Assembly: GCF_003797125.1 (NCBI RefSeq)
Contig: NZ_RKKE01000003.1
Location: 744,001 to 808,000 of the forward strand
DNA from: Shewanella frigidimarina
GTDB lineage: Bacteria > Pseudomonadota > Gammaproteobacteria > Enterobacterales > Shewanellaceae
Reading direction: 5' to 3'
Length of the DNA: 64,000 nt
A program made the position numbers and the translations under genes. The notes below the pieces were generated by a model. That model saw only the letters and a program-made list of their open reading frames with translations. It was not told the origin of the DNA and did not search any database. Shown in pieces: positions 1 through 11,892 of the stretch (its first letter is position 1; every line of letters begins with the position of its first letter).

Positions 1-264
1 CGAAATATAAAAACCTGGATCCGTTATGTGGTTGTCGCAGGATTTACTGAAGATGTCGAATCAGCCATCGCACTCGCTGAGTTCATTAAACCGATGAGCA
101 ATGTTGAAAAAGTTGAATTACTGCCTTATCACCCGTTAGGGGAACATAAATGGCAAGCTTTTGGCGAAACGTATACTTTGGCGGATATTTCACCGCCAAG
201 TACAGAGATTATGCAGAGAATTCAGCAAGTGTTTGTCGACCGAGGTATTAACGCTACATTTTAG
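1..264 (+). CDS. pflA: Pyruvate formate-lyase activating enzyme, C-terminal part
   Basis: The reading frame is open from the first base and ends at a TAA at 262-264, so only the last 87 codons are in the window. PflA is a radical-SAM enzyme that installs the glycyl radical on pyruvate formate-lyase in anaerobic mixed-acid metabolism. The visible part carries the family's C-terminal signature LLPYHPLGEHKW and the tail G-E-TYTL-x-x-ISPPS. The CX3CX2C cluster-binding motif lies upstream, outside the window. The location just before the acetate genes ackA-pta fits pyruvate to acetyl-CoA to acetate flow. The assignment rests on the tail only, but that tail is distinctive. Confidence 0.88.
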   Translation, partial: RNIKTWIRYVVVAGFTEDVESAIALAEFIKPMSNVEKVELLPYHPLGEHKWQAFGETYTLADISPPSTEIMQRIQQVFVDRGINATF

Positions 265-317
265 TCACAAAAACGATAAACAGATGTAAATTAGCACTGA
301 CTTATACATAAGATGAA

Positions 318-755
318 TTACAATTCATCCCAGTAACTTTGGTCTAAACGTTCAAAAGCCAGTTTCAAAATGGTAGCCATATCAGAATAACAGGCTCTTG
401 CGCCCAAAGGTTGGCAATGGATACCCATCTTAGTCAATGCTGAGGTGAGTTGGTTGCCCCAATCAAATAATGATAACGGTAACGGATGGCTCGCTCGCCA
501 ACCTAGCCATAATAAGCCTTGTAATGGCAGGCTAATAAAAAACAGCAACATAGTTAATGCTTGCGGTAAATAATCCCAGCCAAATACGTATAGCTGGCTA
601 GACGCAACGACTAATGCCAACACAGGCATAGCAATAATCGCTAATTGAGTCGCTTTAACGACGCGGTACTCTGGGAAATAAAACCCAAGTTGCCTAACCA
701 TTGGCCAGGTCTTCATATAACGTTGACCATCGCCAAGTAATTTAACCAAATTCAT
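318..755 (-). CDS. yfbV: UPF0208 membrane protein YfbV
   Basis: A 145-residue inner-membrane protein of the UPF0208/YfbV family; its molecular role is not firmly established. The start chosen is the ATG at 753-755, giving a protein that begins MNLVKLLGDGQRYMKTWP, the family's usual N-terminus and close to its usual length of about 150 residues. A longer frame to 833 exists, but its extra 26 residues do not look like the family. Two hydrophobic segments (roughly residues 43-60 and 70-90) predict a short double-spanning protein. It is transcribed away from ackA, the same arrangement as yfbV-ackA in enterics, and the 229-bp gap must hold both promoters. Confidence 0.88.
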   Translation of the reverse strand: MNLVKLLGDGQRYMKTWPMVRQLGFYFPEYRVVKATQLAIIAMPVLALVVASSQLYVFGWDYLPQALTMLLFFISLPLQGLLWLGWRASHPLPLSLFDWGNQLTSALTKMGIHCQPLGARACYSDMATILKLAFERLDQSYWDEL

Positions 756-984
756 GTTCAATATACGGCTACCTTTACTGCTTAGGACATGAGTATAACG
801 ATAACATAATACAGTGTCATGCCCCAAATGCACTGGCTGATTTGCATCTATACTGATTTAACTTTCAGTCGTAAATCACGGTAAAAACAACGAAGTGTGG
901 CGTTTATGAAAGAATCATCATAAACCTTAATCAAAATGGAATTTTACTATTTTATTTAGTTTCATTGACTTAAAAGGCGTTAAC

Positions 985-2187
985 ATGTCAGACAAATTAG
1001 TACTCGTTCTCAACTGCGGTAGCTCATCATTAAAATTTGCCATCATTGATGCTCAATCAGGCGATGATAAAGTTTCTGGATTAGCTGAATGTTTTGGTTT
1101 AGAAGATTCGCGCATTAAGTGGAAATTTGATGGCGGCAAGAATGAAGCCAAATTAGGTGCCTTTACTGCGCATCGCGAAGCGGTAGAATTTATCGTTAAT
1201 AACATCTTGGCAGAACACCCAGAACTTGCGGCACAAATTAAAGCCGTTGGTCATCGTATCGTCCATGGTGGCGAAAAGTTTACTCGCTCGGTTATTGTTA
1301 CTCCTGAAGTCATTCAGGGTATTGAAGATTGTGCGTCATTAGCACCTTTGCATAATCCTGCGCATTTAATTGGTATTCGTGCCGCACTTGCCTCATTCCC
1401 AGCGTTACCACAAGTTGCAGTATTTGACACCGCATTCCATCAAACCATGCCCGAAAAGGCATATATTTATGCCCTTCCTTACAAATTGTATCGTGAACAT
1501 AGCATTCGTCGTTATGGCATGCATGGTACTAGCAATATCTATATTTGTCGTGAAGCAGCCAAAGTCTTAGGCAAAGAGACTAAAGACACCAATATTATTT
1601 GTGCTCATTTAGGCAATGGCGCATCAGTAACCGCGATTAAAGATGGTAAAAGTGTCGACACTTCAATGGGCTTAACCCCGCTTGAAGGTTTAGTCATGGG
1701 TACACGTTGCGGCGATTTAGACCCATCAATTATTTTCCATTTAGTTAAACAGCTTGGCTATACCCTTGATGAAGTCAATAACCTATTGAATAAGCAAAGT
1801 GGTTTACTGGGCATTTCAGAACTCACCAACGATTGTCGTGGTATTGAAGAAGGTTATCAAGACGGTCACAAAGGTGCCACATTAGCCTTAGATATCTTCT
1901 GCTATCGTTTAGCCAAATATATCGCCTCTTACACTGTGCCATTAGGGCGTTTAGACGCCATTATCTTTACTGGCGGTATTGGCGAAAACTCAGACCTTAT
2001 TCGTGAGAAAGTGCTTAATTTATTAGCAATATTTAACTTCAAAGTCGATGATAACTTGAATAAAGCGGCTCGCTTTGGCCAACAAGGCATCATTACTCAA
2101 GTAGGTAGCCCAATTGCTATGGTCATACCGACAAATGAAGAATGGGTTATTGCCGAAGATGCCATTAAGCTAATCACAGCTAAATAA
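985..2187 (+). CDS. ackA: Acetate kinase
   Basis: Acetate kinase (400 residues, normal length) interconverts acetyl phosphate plus ADP with acetate plus ATP, giving substrate-level ATP during fermentation or overflow. The ASKHA-fold signatures are all present: N-terminal [10 protein letters not shown], the [10 protein letters not shown] arginine loop, [28 protein letters not shown], and C-terminal FTGGIGEN with a final TNEEW glutamate motif. The start ATG follows an AAGGCG ribosome-binding site. pta begins 62 bp downstream on the same strand with no terminator between, so the two form an operon. Product acetyl phosphate links this gene directly to Pta. Confidence 0.97.
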   Translation: MSDKLVLVLNCGSSSLKFAIIDAQSGDDKVSGLAECFGLEDSRIKWKFDGGKNEAKLGAFTAHREAVEFIVNNILAEHPELAAQIKAVGHRIVHGGEKFTRSVIVTPEVIQGIEDCASLAPLHNPAHLIGIRAALASFPALPQVAVFDTAFHQTMPEKAYIYALPYKLYREHSIRRYGMHGTSNIYICREAAKVLGKETKDTNIICAHLGNGASVTAIKDGKSVDTSMGLTPLEGLVMGTRCGDLDPSIIFHLVKQLGYTLDEVNNLLNKQSGLLGISELTNDCRGIEEGYQDGHKGATLALDIFCYRLAKYIASYTVPLGRLDAIIFTGGIGENSDLIREKVLNLLAIFNFKVDDNLNKAARFGQQGIITQVGSPIAMVIPTNEEWVIAEDAIKLITAK

Positions 2188-2249
2188 GCAGCCTATTCGG
2201 TCTTATATTCGGTTAATTAATATGAACAATACGCACACAAGAGGTCGTT

Positions 2250-4397
2250 ATGTCTCGTAATATTATGCTTATTCCAATCGGTATTGGAGTGGGATTAACA
2301 TCACTAAGCTTAGGTATGGTTCGTGCGCTTGAACGCAAAGGCGTTAAAGTCCAATTTTTTAAACCTATTGCTCAAATTCGATCTGGTGATACTGGTCCAG
2401 AACGTTCAACCACTATTTTAAGTACTTCTCCAACCGTCAATCCGTTGGAACCTTATTCAATGGTCCATGCTGAAGCGTTAATCCGTTCAGAGCAAACTGA
2501 TGTCCTACTGGAACAGATTATTGCCCGCGCAGCAGAATGCGCCAGTAATACTGAAATCCTAGTGGTTGAAGGCTTAGTACCAACACGTAGCCATCCATTT
2601 GCTGATGACATTAACTATGAAATTGCCAAAGCATTAGACGCCGATGTTATTTTCATCGCAACCCCTGGTAACGATACGCCTAATGGATTAATGAATCGAT
2701 TAGAAATCGCCTTTAACTCTTGGGGTGGACAGAAAAACAAACGTTTAATTGGCGCTATCATCAATAAAATTGGTGCTCCAGTTGACAACGAAGGTCGCAC
2801 TCGTCCTGATTTATCTGAAGTATTTGATGATAAAAATATGAATGCCGTTGATAGCTCAGGAATGTTCCAACTTCCGGGTAAAAGTCCGCTGCGTATATTA
2901 GGTAGTGTGCCATACAATTTAGAGCTAATTGCCCCGCGTGCATCTGATTTGGCCAAGCACTTAAATGCCAAAATCATTAATGCCGGTGAAATGCATACTC
3001 GTCGTATGCGCCGTGTAACATTTTGTGCCCGTAGCCTGCCTAACATGGTTACTCACATCAAAACAAATTCATTGTTAGTGACTTCTGGCGATCGCTCCGA
3101 CGTGATCGTGTCTGCATGTTTAGCAGCGATGAACGGCGTTAAAATTGGCGCGTTGTTGCTTACTGGGGGCTACCCGCCTGAACCAGAAATAATGAAATTA
3201 TGTGAACAAGCTTTTGAAACAGGCTTGCCAGTATTTTTAATTGATTCAAATACATGGCAGACCTCGCTCAATATTCAACGCTTTGATCATGAAGTGCCAG
3301 TGGATGATGCTGTGCGCGTTGAAAAAGTGCAAGAATACGTGGCCAGTCATATTGACCAAACCTGGATTGAAAGTGTTACCCAGGATTCTCCACGTGAACA
3401 CCGTCTATCTCCTCCGGCATTCCGTTACAAGTTAACCGAGCTAGCCCGTGCTGCCCGTAAAACTATCGTGCTTCCTGAAGGTGAAGAGCCAAGAACCGTT
3501 AAAGCAGCATCTATCTGTGCTGAACGGGGTATTGCTCGTTGCGTGTTAATCGGTAATCGCGAAGAGATTTTACGCGTTGCATCGCAACAAGATGTTATTT
3601 TAGGTGAAGGCATCGAAATCATTGAGCCAGAAAGCGTGCGTGAAAAGTACGTTGAGCCTATGCTCGAATTACGTCGTAGCAAAGGGTTAACAGAAGTTGT
3701 TGCCCGTGAGCAACTTGAAGACAACATGGTACTTGGTACCATGATGCTGGCACAAGATGAAGTAGATGGAATTGTATCCGGTGCTATTCATACCACGGCA
3801 CATACTATTCGCCCACCATTGCAGTTGATCAAAACGGCACCGGGTTCTAGCTTAGTGTCGTCGATTTTCTTCATGCTGATGCCTGATCAAGTGCTAGTGT
3901 ATGGCGATTGCGCGATTAACCCAGATCCAAATCCTGAACAACTAGCCGATATTGCGATTCAGTCAGCTGAATCAGCTAAAGCCTTTGGTATTGAGCCTCG
4001 CGTTGCGATGATCAGTTACTCAACGGGTACTTCTGGCACCGGTTCTGATGTGGATAAAGTACGTGAAGCCACACGAATCGCGAAAGAAAAACGTCCGGAC
4101 TTGATTATCGATGGTCCATTGCAATACGATGCAGCAGTCATGCCTAACGTAGCGCTCTCTAAAGCACCAGACAGCCCTGTCGCAGGTAAAGCAACCGTAT
4201 TTGTGTTCCCAGATTTAAACACGGGTAACACCACATACAAGGCGGTACAGCGTAGTGCTGATTTAATCAGCATCGGTCCAATGCTTCAAGGTATGCGTAA
4301 ACCGGTTAACGATTTATCACGCGGCGCATTAGTCGATGATATTGTCTACACCATTGCGTTAACGGCCATTCAAGCTGCTCAAAATAGTGCCAAATAA
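2250..4397 (+). CDS. pta: Phosphate acetyltransferase, long form
   Basis: Converts acetyl-CoA and phosphate to acetyl phosphate and CoA, the step before acetate kinase. At 715 residues this is the long three-domain enzyme: an N-terminal P-loop-like domain related to dethiobiotin synthetase (about 1-210), a DRTGG domain (about 215-335), and the C-terminal catalytic PTA domain (about 385-715) with [17 protein letters not shown] and the [10 protein letters not shown] stretch typical of the active region. The ATG has an AGAGGT ribosome-binding site. A strong hairpin with a T-run 54 bp after the stop ends the ackA-pta operon. Nothing appears truncated. Confidence 0.97.
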   Translation: MSRNIMLIPIGIGVGLTSLSLGMVRALERKGVKVQFFKPIAQIRSGDTGPERSTTILSTSPTVNPLEPYSMVHAEALIRSEQTDVLLEQIIARAAECASNTEILVVEGLVPTRSHPFADDINYEIAKALDADVIFIATPGNDTPNGLMNRLEIAFNSWGGQKNKRLIGAIINKIGAPVDNEGRTRPDLSEVFDDKNMNAVDSSGMFQLPGKSPLRILGSVPYNLELIAPRASDLAKHLNAKIINAGEMHTRRMRRVTFCARSLPNMVTHIKTNSLLVTSGDRSDVIVSACLAAMNGVKIGALLLTGGYPPEPEIMKLCEQAFETGLPVFLIDSNTWQTSLNIQRFDHEVPVDDAVRVEKVQEYVASHIDQTWIESVTQDSPREHRLSPPAFRYKLTELARAARKTIVLPEGEEPRTVKAASICAERGIARCVLIGNREEILRVASQQDVILGEGIEIIEPESVREKYVEPMLELRRSKGLTEVVAREQLEDNMVLGTMMLAQDEVDGIVSGAIHTTAHTIRPPLQLIKTAPGSSLVSSIFFMLMPDQVLVYGDCAINPDPNPEQLADIAIQSAESAKAFGIEPRVAMISYSTGTSGTGSDVDKVREATRIAKEKRPDLIIDGPLQYDAAVMPNVALSKAPDSPVAGKATVFVFPDLNTGNTTYKAVQRSADLISIGPMLQGMRKPVNDLSRGALVDDIVYTIALTAIQAAQNSAK

Positions 4398-4450
4398 TTT
4401 GCTATATTTCGGCTTAACATCGATGTAGATTGGTAATGTTTTGTCACTAA

Positions 4451-4480
4451 AAAAGCACTGATAATAATCAGTGTTTTTTT
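4451..4480 (+). terminator. Rho-independent terminator of ackA-pta
   Basis: CACTGAT (4456-4462) pairs perfectly with ATCAGTG (4467-4473) around a 4-base loop and is followed by seven T. It lies 54 bp after the pta stop. Confidence 0.85.
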
Positions 4481-4620
4481 GTATCTGTCATCTTTGGTTT
4501 TTATATCGAAAGTTCTTATATATCGAGTGTTCTTGCTTATCGAGAGTTAAAACAGGTTTGCTCGCTAACCCTATTATCTTTACCAAAACGGATTACGGCC
4601 TATACCCATTTGTGACACAA

Positions 4621-4650
4621 AAAAAACGCTACCCGTATGGGTAGCGTTAA
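4621..4650 (-). terminator. Rho-independent terminator of topA
   Basis: ACGCTACCC (4626-4634) and GGGTAGCGT (4639-4647) form a perfect 9-bp stem with a 4-base loop. On the minus strand it is followed by a run of eight T, 36 bp beyond the topA stop. Confidence 0.9.
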
Positions 4651-4682
4651 TGAACAGGGTTATGTTGCAACCAAAGCTAAAG

Positions 4683-7322
4683 TTATTTCTTCGCTTTTTT
4701 CTTAGTTGATTCACTAACCCATTTACCGCCGATAAACTTAGAAGACCAACCGGTAGCTTTGCCGTCAACTTCAGTAGCAACATATTGCTCTTTCGTTTTA
4801 CGACTAAATTTAACCGAGGCTTTATTGCCTTCATCATCTTCGACTGGCGCATCAGCAAGATACGCATATTTAGGCCATAATAAATCACGATATTGAACTA
4901 ACTCTTCCACTAACGGCGCACGTGTTTCACGCGATTTAGGGAAAGTACTGGCAGCTAAAAATATGCCCGCAGCACCATCACGAAGCACAAAGTGAGCATC
5001 CGATTTAGTACATTTTAATTCAGGTAAGAAGATAGGATCTTCTTTTGGTGGCGCCGCTTCGCCGCTTCTCAGCAACTTACGGGTGTTTTTACACTCGCTA
5101 TTGGTGCAACCAAAATACTTACCAAATCGACCATTTTTAAGTTCCATATTATTGCCGCAACGATCGCACTCAATAATTGGACCTTCATAACCTTTAATCT
5201 TAAATTGTCCGGCTTCAACTTCGTAACCATCACATGACGGGTTATTACCACAAACATGCAATTTACGCGTCTCGTCAATGAGATAACTATCCATCGCCGT
5301 ACCACACTTACCACAACGATGTTTAGCACGTAACGCTTCCGTTTCGCCATCTTCATTGTCGCTTACAGCTTCTTCACCTGGGGTTAAGTTAAGCGTGGTC
5401 TTACAACGTTCTTTAGGTGGTAACGCATAACCAGAACAACCTAAGAAAACCCCTGTTGAACCAGTGCGAATACCCATTGGACGGCCACAGGTTGGACACT
5501 TAATGTCGTCTGTTAATACCATCTCATTAGGGCGCATACCACCTTCATCAGGATCTAACTCGGCCAACAATAACTGCTTGGTAAAGTCGCCATAAAAACC
5601 GTCTAATACTTTTTTCCAGTCCAGCTTACCTTGAGCAACATCATCTAATGTTTGCTCCATGCTGGCGGTAAAGTCGTAGCTCATTAATTCTTTAAAACTG
5701 CCGACTAAGCGTTCGCTGACAATCTCACCCATTTTTTCAGCAAAGAAACGGCGGTTATCAACTTTAACGTAACCACGATCCTGAATGGTTGAAATAATCG
5801 TCGCATACGTTGAAGGACGACCAATACCACGCTTCTCAAGCTCTTTAACTAAAGATGCTTCGCTGTAACGCGGCGCAGGCTTGGTAAAGTGTTGTTTTGG
5901 CGACAACGTTTCAAGCACTAATTTGTCGCCTTTTGCAACGACTGGCAGTGTCTTATCTTCTTCGTTTTTCTTACTCACTTGTGGCTGAACACGAGTCCAA
6001 CCATCAAAACGTAAGGTACGGCCACTGGCTTTTAATTCGTAATCACCCGCGGTTACCGTTAAACGTGTTGCATCATATTGAGCTGGTGTCATTTGACAGG
6101 ACACAAATTGACGCCAGATAAGCTCATACAAGCGCTGAGCGTCTCTTTCCATATCGGTTAACGAAGCGGACTGCACAGCCACGTTTGACGGTCTAATAGC
6201 TTCATGCGCCTCTTGAGCGCCCTCTTTGCTACCATAACGAATAGGTTCTGCCGGTAAATACTTGTCACCAAACTCGGCACCAATCATTTCGCGTAAGTTT
6301 TCAACCGCTTCTTTACTCAAATTGGTTGAATCGGTACGCATGTACGTAATGTGACCAGCTTCATACAAACGCTGCGCCATCATCATGGTTTTCTTAACAC
6401 CAAAACTAAGACGAGTACTGGCAGCTTGCTGTAACGTCGACGTAATATAAGGTGCCGAAGGTTTGCTTGAGGTTGCTTTATCTTCACGCGCAGTGACAAC
6501 ATACGTTGCATCACGCAACGCATCGACAGCAACTTTAGCTTGCGCTTCATTAATCGGTTCAAATGCAGCAGATTGATATTTCATCACCTGCATTTTCAAG
6601 CTAGCGGCGGTAGGTGTATTTAATTCAGCATGGATATCCCAAAACTCTTCTGGAACAAACGCTTTAATTTCACTTTCACGCTCTACAACTAAGCGAACTG
6701 CTACCGACTGAACACGCCCAGCAGATAAACCACGAGCGACTTTTTTCCATAATAATGGTGACACCATAAAGCCAACAACGCGGTCTAAAAAACGACGAGC
6801 TTGCTGGGCATTAACCATATTGGTATCAAGTACCGACGGTTTACTAAACGCATCTTGAATCGCAGTTTTAGTAATTTCGTTGAACACAACTCGCTGATAC
6901 CGTGAAGGATCACCACCAATAATTTCCTGTAAATGCCAGGCAATGGCTTCCCCTTCACGGTCCAAATCCGTTGCGAGATATATTTGGTCAGCAGTTTCTG
7001 CTAACGCTTTCAATTCTTTAACAACTTTTTCTTTACCAGGCAGGATTTGATACTTGGCTGCCCAGCCTTTATCTGGGTTAACACCCATACGCGCCACAAG
7101 CGCTTGTTTGTCTCTGATTAGCTTGTATTTAGCTTTTTCTTCAGGAGATAATTTCTTAACTTCTGCTGCGGTTTTAGTCACAGTTGTACCGTCAGAAGTA
7201 GACGAAGTTGGTAAGTCACGTATATGACCTACACTCGACTTCACAATGAAGTCTTTACCAAGATATTTATTAATTGTCTTGGCTTTGGCCGGCGATTCGA
7301 CAATAACTAGCGATTTACCCAT
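4683..7322 (-). CDS. topA: DNA topoisomerase I
   Basis: Type IA topoisomerase that relaxes negative supercoils by a tyrosine-linked single-strand break. The start at 7322 gives [16 protein letters not shown], the universal TopA N-terminus; an in-frame ATG 48 bases further upstream adds residues not seen in the family. The product is 879 residues, near the 865 of E. coli. An N-terminal Toprim domain (with [12 protein letters not shown]) is followed by the catalytic domain with active-site tyrosine in [12 protein letters not shown], near residue 320. Three C-terminal four-cysteine zinc ribbons follow (CPTCGRP, CGKCGTA and CDRCGNN start them). The extreme C-terminus is lysine-rich, usual for DNA contact. 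Confidence 0.97.
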   Translation of the reverse strand: MGKSLVIVESPAKAKTINKYLGKDFIVKSSVGHIRDLPTSSTSDGTTVTKTAAEVKKLSPEEKAKYKLIRDKQALVARMGVNPDKGWAAKYQILPGKEKVVKELKALAETADQIYLATDLDREGEAIAWHLQEIIGGDPSRYQRVVFNEITKTAIQDAFSKPSVLDTNMVNAQQARRFLDRVVGFMVSPLLWKKVARGLSAGRVQSVAVRLVVERESEIKAFVPEEFWDIHAELNTPTAASLKMQVMKYQSAAFEPINEAQAKVAVDALRDATYVVTAREDKATSSKPSAPYITSTLQQAASTRLSFGVKKTMMMAQRLYEAGHITYMRTDSTNLSKEAVENLREMIGAEFGDKYLPAEPIRYGSKEGAQEAHEAIRPSNVAVQSASLTDMERDAQRLYELIWRQFVSCQMTPAQYDATRLTVTAGDYELKASGRTLRFDGWTRVQPQVSKKNEEDKTLPVVAKGDKLVLETLSPKQHFTKPAPRYSEASLVKELEKRGIGRPSTYATIISTIQDRGYVKVDNRRFFAEKMGEIVSERLVGSFKELMSYDFTASMEQTLDDVAQGKLDWKKVLDGFYGDFTKQLLLAELDPDEGGMRPNEMVLTDDIKCPTCGRPMGIRTGSTGVFLGCSGYALPPKERCKTTLNLTPGEEAVSDNEDGETEALRAKHRCGKCGTAMDSYLIDETRKLHVCGNNPSCDGYEVEAGQFKIKGYEGPIIECDRCGNNMELKNGRFGKYFGCTNSECKNTRKLLRSGEAAPPKEDPIFLPELKCTKSDAHFVLRDGAAGIFLAASTFPKSRETRAPLVEELVQYRDLLWPKYAYLADAPVEDDEGNKASVKFSRKTKEQYVATEVDGKATGWSSKFIGGKWVSESTKKKAKK

Positions 7323-7713
7323 AGTTTTATTTGCGCCAAAAAGTCTCGAAAAAAAGAAAATTGATTCCATATATAGAGGGTTGAGACAATAGTTTCAAGT
7401 TAATCCCTCTTTTACATGGCTAGTAAGTCATTTTTTAATCAGAATTGAATCAAAAATAAAAAATGTAAAAAATAATATGCGTTTTTTAAACGTAATTTTT
7501 CACTTAATGATACTTGCGAGCACCTTCAGTGCATTTTTAGTCATTTATACACATTTGTACAAATTAACCACACCTTGTTAACCCTTATAGCTTCAGTATA
7601 CTGGGGTTAAATTAGCGTTAACTGACATGAACAATCACGTTCCTTTTTTATAAGTAACACAAATAAGTGTAACTACAATAATAATTATTCACTAAAATTC
7701 TCAAGGATCACGA
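7323..7713. other. topA-astB divergent intergenic region
   Basis: About 390 bp of AT-rich DNA between the divergent starts of topA and astB; it must carry both promoters. No open frame of note. An AATAATTATTCAC stretch just upstream of astB resembles one half of an ArgR box, but the left half is poor and no operator is claimed. astB has an AAGGA ribosome-binding site at about 7703. Confidence 0.5.
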
Positions 7714-9048
7714 ATGAAGCATTTTGAAGCGAACTTTGATGGCTTGGTTGGACCAACCCATAATTATGCCGGATTATCATTTGGTAATGTGGCCTCATTT
7801 AGTAATGCGGCCCAAACCTCAAATCCTAAAGCGGCAGCGAAACAAGGTTTGCAAAAAGCCAAGTCATTAGCAGATTTAGGTATGATACAAGGTGTATTAG
7901 CCCCACAGGAGCGCCCAGACCTTTATACATTGCGTCGAATTGGTTTTTCTGGGTCTGACGCTGAGGTTTTACAAAAAGCCGCTCAGCAGGCTCCTGCGTT
8001 ACTTAATGCTTGTTGCAGTGCATCAAGTATGTGGACAGCTAATGCGGCTACAGTTTCTCCCAGTGCTGACACTCGTGACGGAAAAGTTCACTTCACTCCT
8101 GCTAATTTAGTTGATAAATTACATCGCAGTATTGAACCTGTCACCACGGGCAATATTTTGCAGGCAACATTTAACAATGATCGCTACTTTAAACATCATC
8201 AACATTTACCAGAACACGCAAGCTTTGGTGATGAAGGCGCCGCTAATCACACACGTTTATGTTCTGAATACGGTCATGCTGGCGTTGAACTATTTGTTTA
8301 TGGCCAAACAGCCACTAATCCTGACGCCCCTAAACCAACAAAATATCCAGCACGTCAAACTTTGGAAGCATCTCAAGCTGTAGCACGCTTACATCAACTT
8401 GAAGATGAAAGCTGCGTATTTATGCAGCAAAACCCAAATGTAATTGACCAGGGTGTATTCCACAATGACGTCATTTCAGTGGGTAATAAAAATGTGCTGT
8501 TTTATCACGAACAAGCGTTTTTAGATACCGAAACAAAGTTTGACGAAATTCGTCGAAAAATGAACTCTGACATGTATTTTGTCAAAGTAACCACAGAGCA
8601 AGTATCCATTGATGATGCAGTTCGTAGTTACTTGTTTAATACACAAATTATTACTTTACCTTCTGGTGAAATGGCTATTATTGCGCCCACAAATTGCCAA
8701 GAAAACCCTGCAGTATTTGCTTACTTAAATGAACTCGTTACTTTAGGCACACCAATCAAACAAGTGCGTTATTACGATGTTAAGCAAAGTATGCAAAACG
8801 GTGGCGGTCCAGCGTGTTTACGCTTACGAGTCGCGATGAACGAACAAGAAGTCGCTGCAGTTAATCAAAACACATTAATGAATGACGGTTTATTTACGCG
8901 CTTAAATACCTGGGTTGATAGACATTATCGTGATCAACTCACAGTAAGCGATCTAGCCGACCCACAATTAATTATTGAATCACGCACCGCATTAGATGAA
9001 TTAACACAAATATTAAAATTAGGTAGCGTGTATCAGTTCCAAAGATAG
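7714..9048 (+). CDS. astB: N-succinylarginine dihydrolase
   Basis: Second enzyme of the arginine succinyltransferase (AST) pathway: hydrolyses N2-succinylarginine to N2-succinylornithine, two NH3 and CO2 in the cytoplasm. The 444-residue protein starts with [18 protein letters not shown], a hallmark of AstB, and shows the guanidine-modifying-fold motifs [19 protein letters not shown] and the C-terminal [13 protein letters not shown] with the catalytic cysteine. No other ast gene is adjacent; the rest of the pathway must be elsewhere. A strong terminator follows, so astB appears to be transcribed alone here. Confidence 0.96.
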   Translation: MKHFEANFDGLVGPTHNYAGLSFGNVASFSNAAQTSNPKAAAKQGLQKAKSLADLGMIQGVLAPQERPDLYTLRRIGFSGSDAEVLQKAAQQAPALLNACCSASSMWTANAATVSPSADTRDGKVHFTPANLVDKLHRSIEPVTTGNILQATFNNDRYFKHHQHLPEHASFGDEGAANHTRLCSEYGHAGVELFVYGQTATNPDAPKPTKYPARQTLEASQAVARLHQLEDESCVFMQQNPNVIDQGVFHNDVISVGNKNVLFYHEQAFLDTETKFDEIRRKMNSDMYFVKVTTEQVSIDDAVRSYLFNTQIITLPSGEMAIIAPTNCQENPAVFAYLNELVTLGTPIKQVRYYDVKQSMQNGGGPACLRLRVAMNEQEVAAVNQNTLMNDGLFTRLNTWVDRHYRDQLTVSDLADPQLIIESRTALDELTQILKLGSVYQFQR

Positions 9049-9087
9049 TCTGAACTGACCGAATAAATAATTGAGTAACATATTTGT

Positions 9088-9119
9088 AAAAGCCAACAGT
9101 ATTAGCTGTTGGCTTTTTT
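9088..9119 (+). terminator. Terminator of astB
   Basis: AGCCAACAG (9091-9099) pairs with CTGTTGGCT (9106-9114); A-run before and T-run after make it strong on the plus strand and usable on the other. Confidence 0.9.
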
Positions 9120-9144
9120 GTTTACATTCTAAAATCGAACCAAT

Positions 9145-9170
9145 AAAAAAGGCGCTAAATGCGCCTTTTA
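9145..9170 (-). terminator. Terminator of the Ig-like lipoprotein gene
   Basis: GGCGC (9151-9155) and GCGCC (9161-9165), extended by flanking A and T runs. On the minus strand it is 37 bp after the stop at 9207 and ends in six T. Confidence 0.8.
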
Positions 9171-9206
9171 ATCAATTTAAACTAACAAGCTAGCTACCAA
9201 CATCAA

Positions 9207-11669
9207 TTATAGAATTGTTACACCAATGGATACCACTGGAGTGACTAAGCCATTTGGTGATTCTACTTCTACAAGGAAGACACCAGAGTTCGGCTCATCT
9301 TCGCCTTTAATAGTTGTTGTAAACTGACGACCACCATTGTAGTTGGTACTTGGCCATGTATATTCGCTTGAACTCACCACCGAGCCCGCTGACGTTGTAA
9401 ATCTTACGATCGAACCTGCTGGCATTTGTTGATTATGCAAATCTGAAATCGTAAATGTTGCAGTTGCAGAGCCTTTACCCACAATAACCATACTGCTTGA
9501 ACCAGAATGAATGCCAGTGCTATCGTCCACTACAATATCAGCGGGAGCAGTAGCATACGCAGTACTTCCAGACATCACTAATGTTAAGCTTCTGCGAACA
9601 AATAATGACTTTGAATCACTTACGCCATCAGCACATGCACTGTGCACAGGGTCAGAACAAAGCACACCATTATATTTACCGTCTTTTACATCAAATATAC
9701 CATTGGAGTTAAAATCGATTAACTCTTCTAATGTGCCACCAGCTTGACCACCGGTTTGTTGCGGATTAAAGAGGCCATCTTCATTATAGTCATTATATGC
9801 ATCATTTAAATCAAATGACTGACCAGTCACATCTGTCCCCGTAAGAAACGTATTTGCTTCTGATGCATCAAAACGACCATTACCATTTAAATCTGGAAAA
9901 GACTCTTCACCAATTGCAGTGGCTGTAACGGTTGCACGTCCACCGTATTTTTGGCCATAGATATTTCCATAAAGATCTAAAGTGGCATCATAAGCTAATG
10001 CAGCATTAGGATTACGATACATCTGACCGGCGCCATTCAGAATTGTCTGACCCTCTGGTCTTGGTAGTTGACTCGTCCACACGACAGAGCATGCACCATT
10101 AAGTGTTTGACAGGCATCCTCAATAGAACCACCCTCAGTGGTAAAAGATACCGTTGTCCCATCGGGTACAGGGTTGTTAAACGCATCAGCCATACGAGCA
10201 GTTACAGTCACTTGTGTGCCGTCAACATTCCAACCTTCTGGATTTAATATCGTTGCAGCTAATGAGAAACTGTCTTGATCTGGAATACCCGTAGACACAA
10301 TTAACTGGCTAGACTGACTCGATATTGTCGGAATTGCACCATTGTCTACCGTTGCAGTCACACGTAAAGAAGTCGCTACTGTACCTGTGGTTACTACCGT
10401 TTGCACAATACCACTATTATCTGTAGTAGCTTGCAGGGGATCGATTTTAACCCCACCTACAGTAGTATTTAGTGCAAATTTAACATTTTGGTTAGCAACC
10501 ACATTGCCATTTTTATCCAAAACTTTAAATTTAACCACTGATGATTCAGTGCCGCCAGTCCCTAAAATACTGATGTTCTCTGGTACTGCTGATACAAACA
10601 CAATACTGCCAACGTCAGCCTGAAGTATATTGATGGTACCTACTGCAGATAAACTGATGCCACCAGCATTGGCAGTCACATTAATTTGGTCTTCACCCAC
10701 ACAACCTTCAGCACGATACGTTGAGGTTGCGACACCATTACTTGACGATACTGGTGAGCTTATCACTGCTTGCGCAGGAATTTTAGTAGCACAAGTAGAT
10801 GAAAAATTTACGTCCACAGGTTGTGTAAAAGCATTACCTAAATCATCTTGAATAGACACGGTTACAGTCGCTGTTCCACCCGCGGATAAATCAGTAGCAC
10901 TAATAGCAGCGACACCTTCAACAAATGGTGTACCACTGCCCATCACAACGTTGGTAGCTCCGACAACAACAATAGTTGAACCAGTTTCATTGGTTGATAA
11001 TGTCGCTGTTGCTTCACCGGCACCTAGCGAGCTGCCTGCATAAATATCAACGGTAGCTTTACCTTGTGCATTAGTTACTGCAGTTTTAACGGGTAAATCA
11101 CCGATAGGGCTTTCAAATGTAACAATAGAGGACTTAGTAATACCTGTAACTGTTGCAGTTAATTTACCTGGTGATAAAGTGCTAATCGATTGAATAGCGT
11201 TTCCAGCTGCATCAGTTAACACCAATGACACTTGAGCACCACCACCAGCAACGCCGCCATCACCCGTCATAGTGACAAATAATGATGCACTTTCACCTGA
11301 CGTGGTAGTCGCGGTTACTGTTGCTCCAGTATTAATTTCTGCGGTATTGAGTTGGATAGTAGCAACACCGCTTGAATTGGTGACAACTTCACCGGTACTT
11401 GGTGAAAATGTACCGTAATCATCATTATTAAGCGTAAATGAAACAAGCGTGCTGACAGCTGCACCCGTTGAGTCTTTCACTGTTGCAGTAATAACTGCAG
11501 GTTCAGCAACAGAAACTTGATCGTTGTCGATACTTAATGAAATAGATATGGTTGGGTCTGGTGTAGTCCCACCTCCGGTTCCATCATCGGTTATACTGCC
11601 ACCGCCGCCACATGCGACGAGAAAAAAAGAACATAAAAGCGCGAAATAAACTTTATATGCTGACCTCAT
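9207..11669 (-). CDS. Lipoprotein with bacterial Ig-like (Big-1) repeats and Ca-binding-like loops
   Basis: An 820-residue predicted outer-membrane lipoprotein. The signal peptide ends in lipobox LVAC with the lipidated Cys at residue 20; Gly at +2 is not an inner-membrane retention signal. A flexible Gly/Thr/Asp linker precedes several Big-1/invasin-like domains, recognisable from repeats such as DSTGAAV, VTNSSGVATIQL and DKNGNVVANQNVKF. About residues 595-680 hold three DxNxNGxFD loops (for example DLNGNGRFDASE and DFNSNGIFDVKDG), like EF-hand or dockerin calcium sites. Likely a cell-surface adhesion or stalk protein. The exact partner is unknown. It is monocistronic, with its own terminator. 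Confidence 0.8.
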   Translation of the reverse strand: MRSAYKVYFALLCSFFLVACGGGGSITDDGTGGGTTPDPTISISLSIDNDQVSVAEPAVITATVKDSTGAAVSTLVSFTLNNDDYGTFSPSTGEVVTNSSGVATIQLNTAEINTGATVTATTTSGESASLFVTMTGDGGVAGGGAQVSLVLTDAAGNAIQSISTLSPGKLTATVTGITKSSIVTFESPIGDLPVKTAVTNAQGKATVDIYAGSSLGAGEATATLSTNETGSTIVVVGATNVVMGSGTPFVEGVAAISATDLSAGGTATVTVSIQDDLGNAFTQPVDVNFSSTCATKIPAQAVISSPVSSSNGVATSTYRAEGCVGEDQINVTANAGGISLSAVGTINILQADVGSIVFVSAVPENISILGTGGTESSVVKFKVLDKNGNVVANQNVKFALNTTVGGVKIDPLQATTDNSGIVQTVVTTGTVATSLRVTATVDNGAIPTISSQSSQLIVSTGIPDQDSFSLAATILNPEGWNVDGTQVTVTARMADAFNNPVPDGTTVSFTTEGGSIEDACQTLNGACSVVWTSQLPRPEGQTILNGAGQMYRNPNAALAYDATLDLYGNIYGQKYGGRATVTATAIGEESFPDLNGNGRFDASEANTFLTGTDVTGQSFDLNDAYNDYNEDGLFNPQQTGGQAGGTLEELIDFNSNGIFDVKDGKYNGVLCSDPVHSACADGVSDSKSLFVRRSLTLVMSGSTAYATAPADIVVDDSTGIHSGSSSMVIVGKGSATATFTISDLHNQQMPAGSIVRFTTSAGSVVSSSEYTWPSTNYNGGRQFTTTIKGEDEPNSGVFLVEVESPNGLVTPVVSIGVTIL

Positions 11670-11892
11670 TGTCAGGCTCCCTGTTACATTAAAATAAACT
11701 TAAGAATTATTATAGTTACTTATACATTAACAATACGCAAACATCTTATAACTTTAGCATAACTCTACTATTTTCTTCGCTATTTATTGGCGAAAACTTT
11801 CACTTTTAGGCCATTTCCTAAGTTGTCGATTCCTGCTAGTCTTTAGCGCATTCAATAAAGACATAAAATAATATGATGAGAAGGAACACTCT

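Noticed and set aside
922-936. Possible FNR site before ackA
   Set aside because: An ATCAA half-site is present but the opposite half does not match TTGAT.
7678-7691. Possible ArgR box before astB
   Set aside because: Only the right half-site fits; the left half matches at three of five bases and no second box is adjacent.
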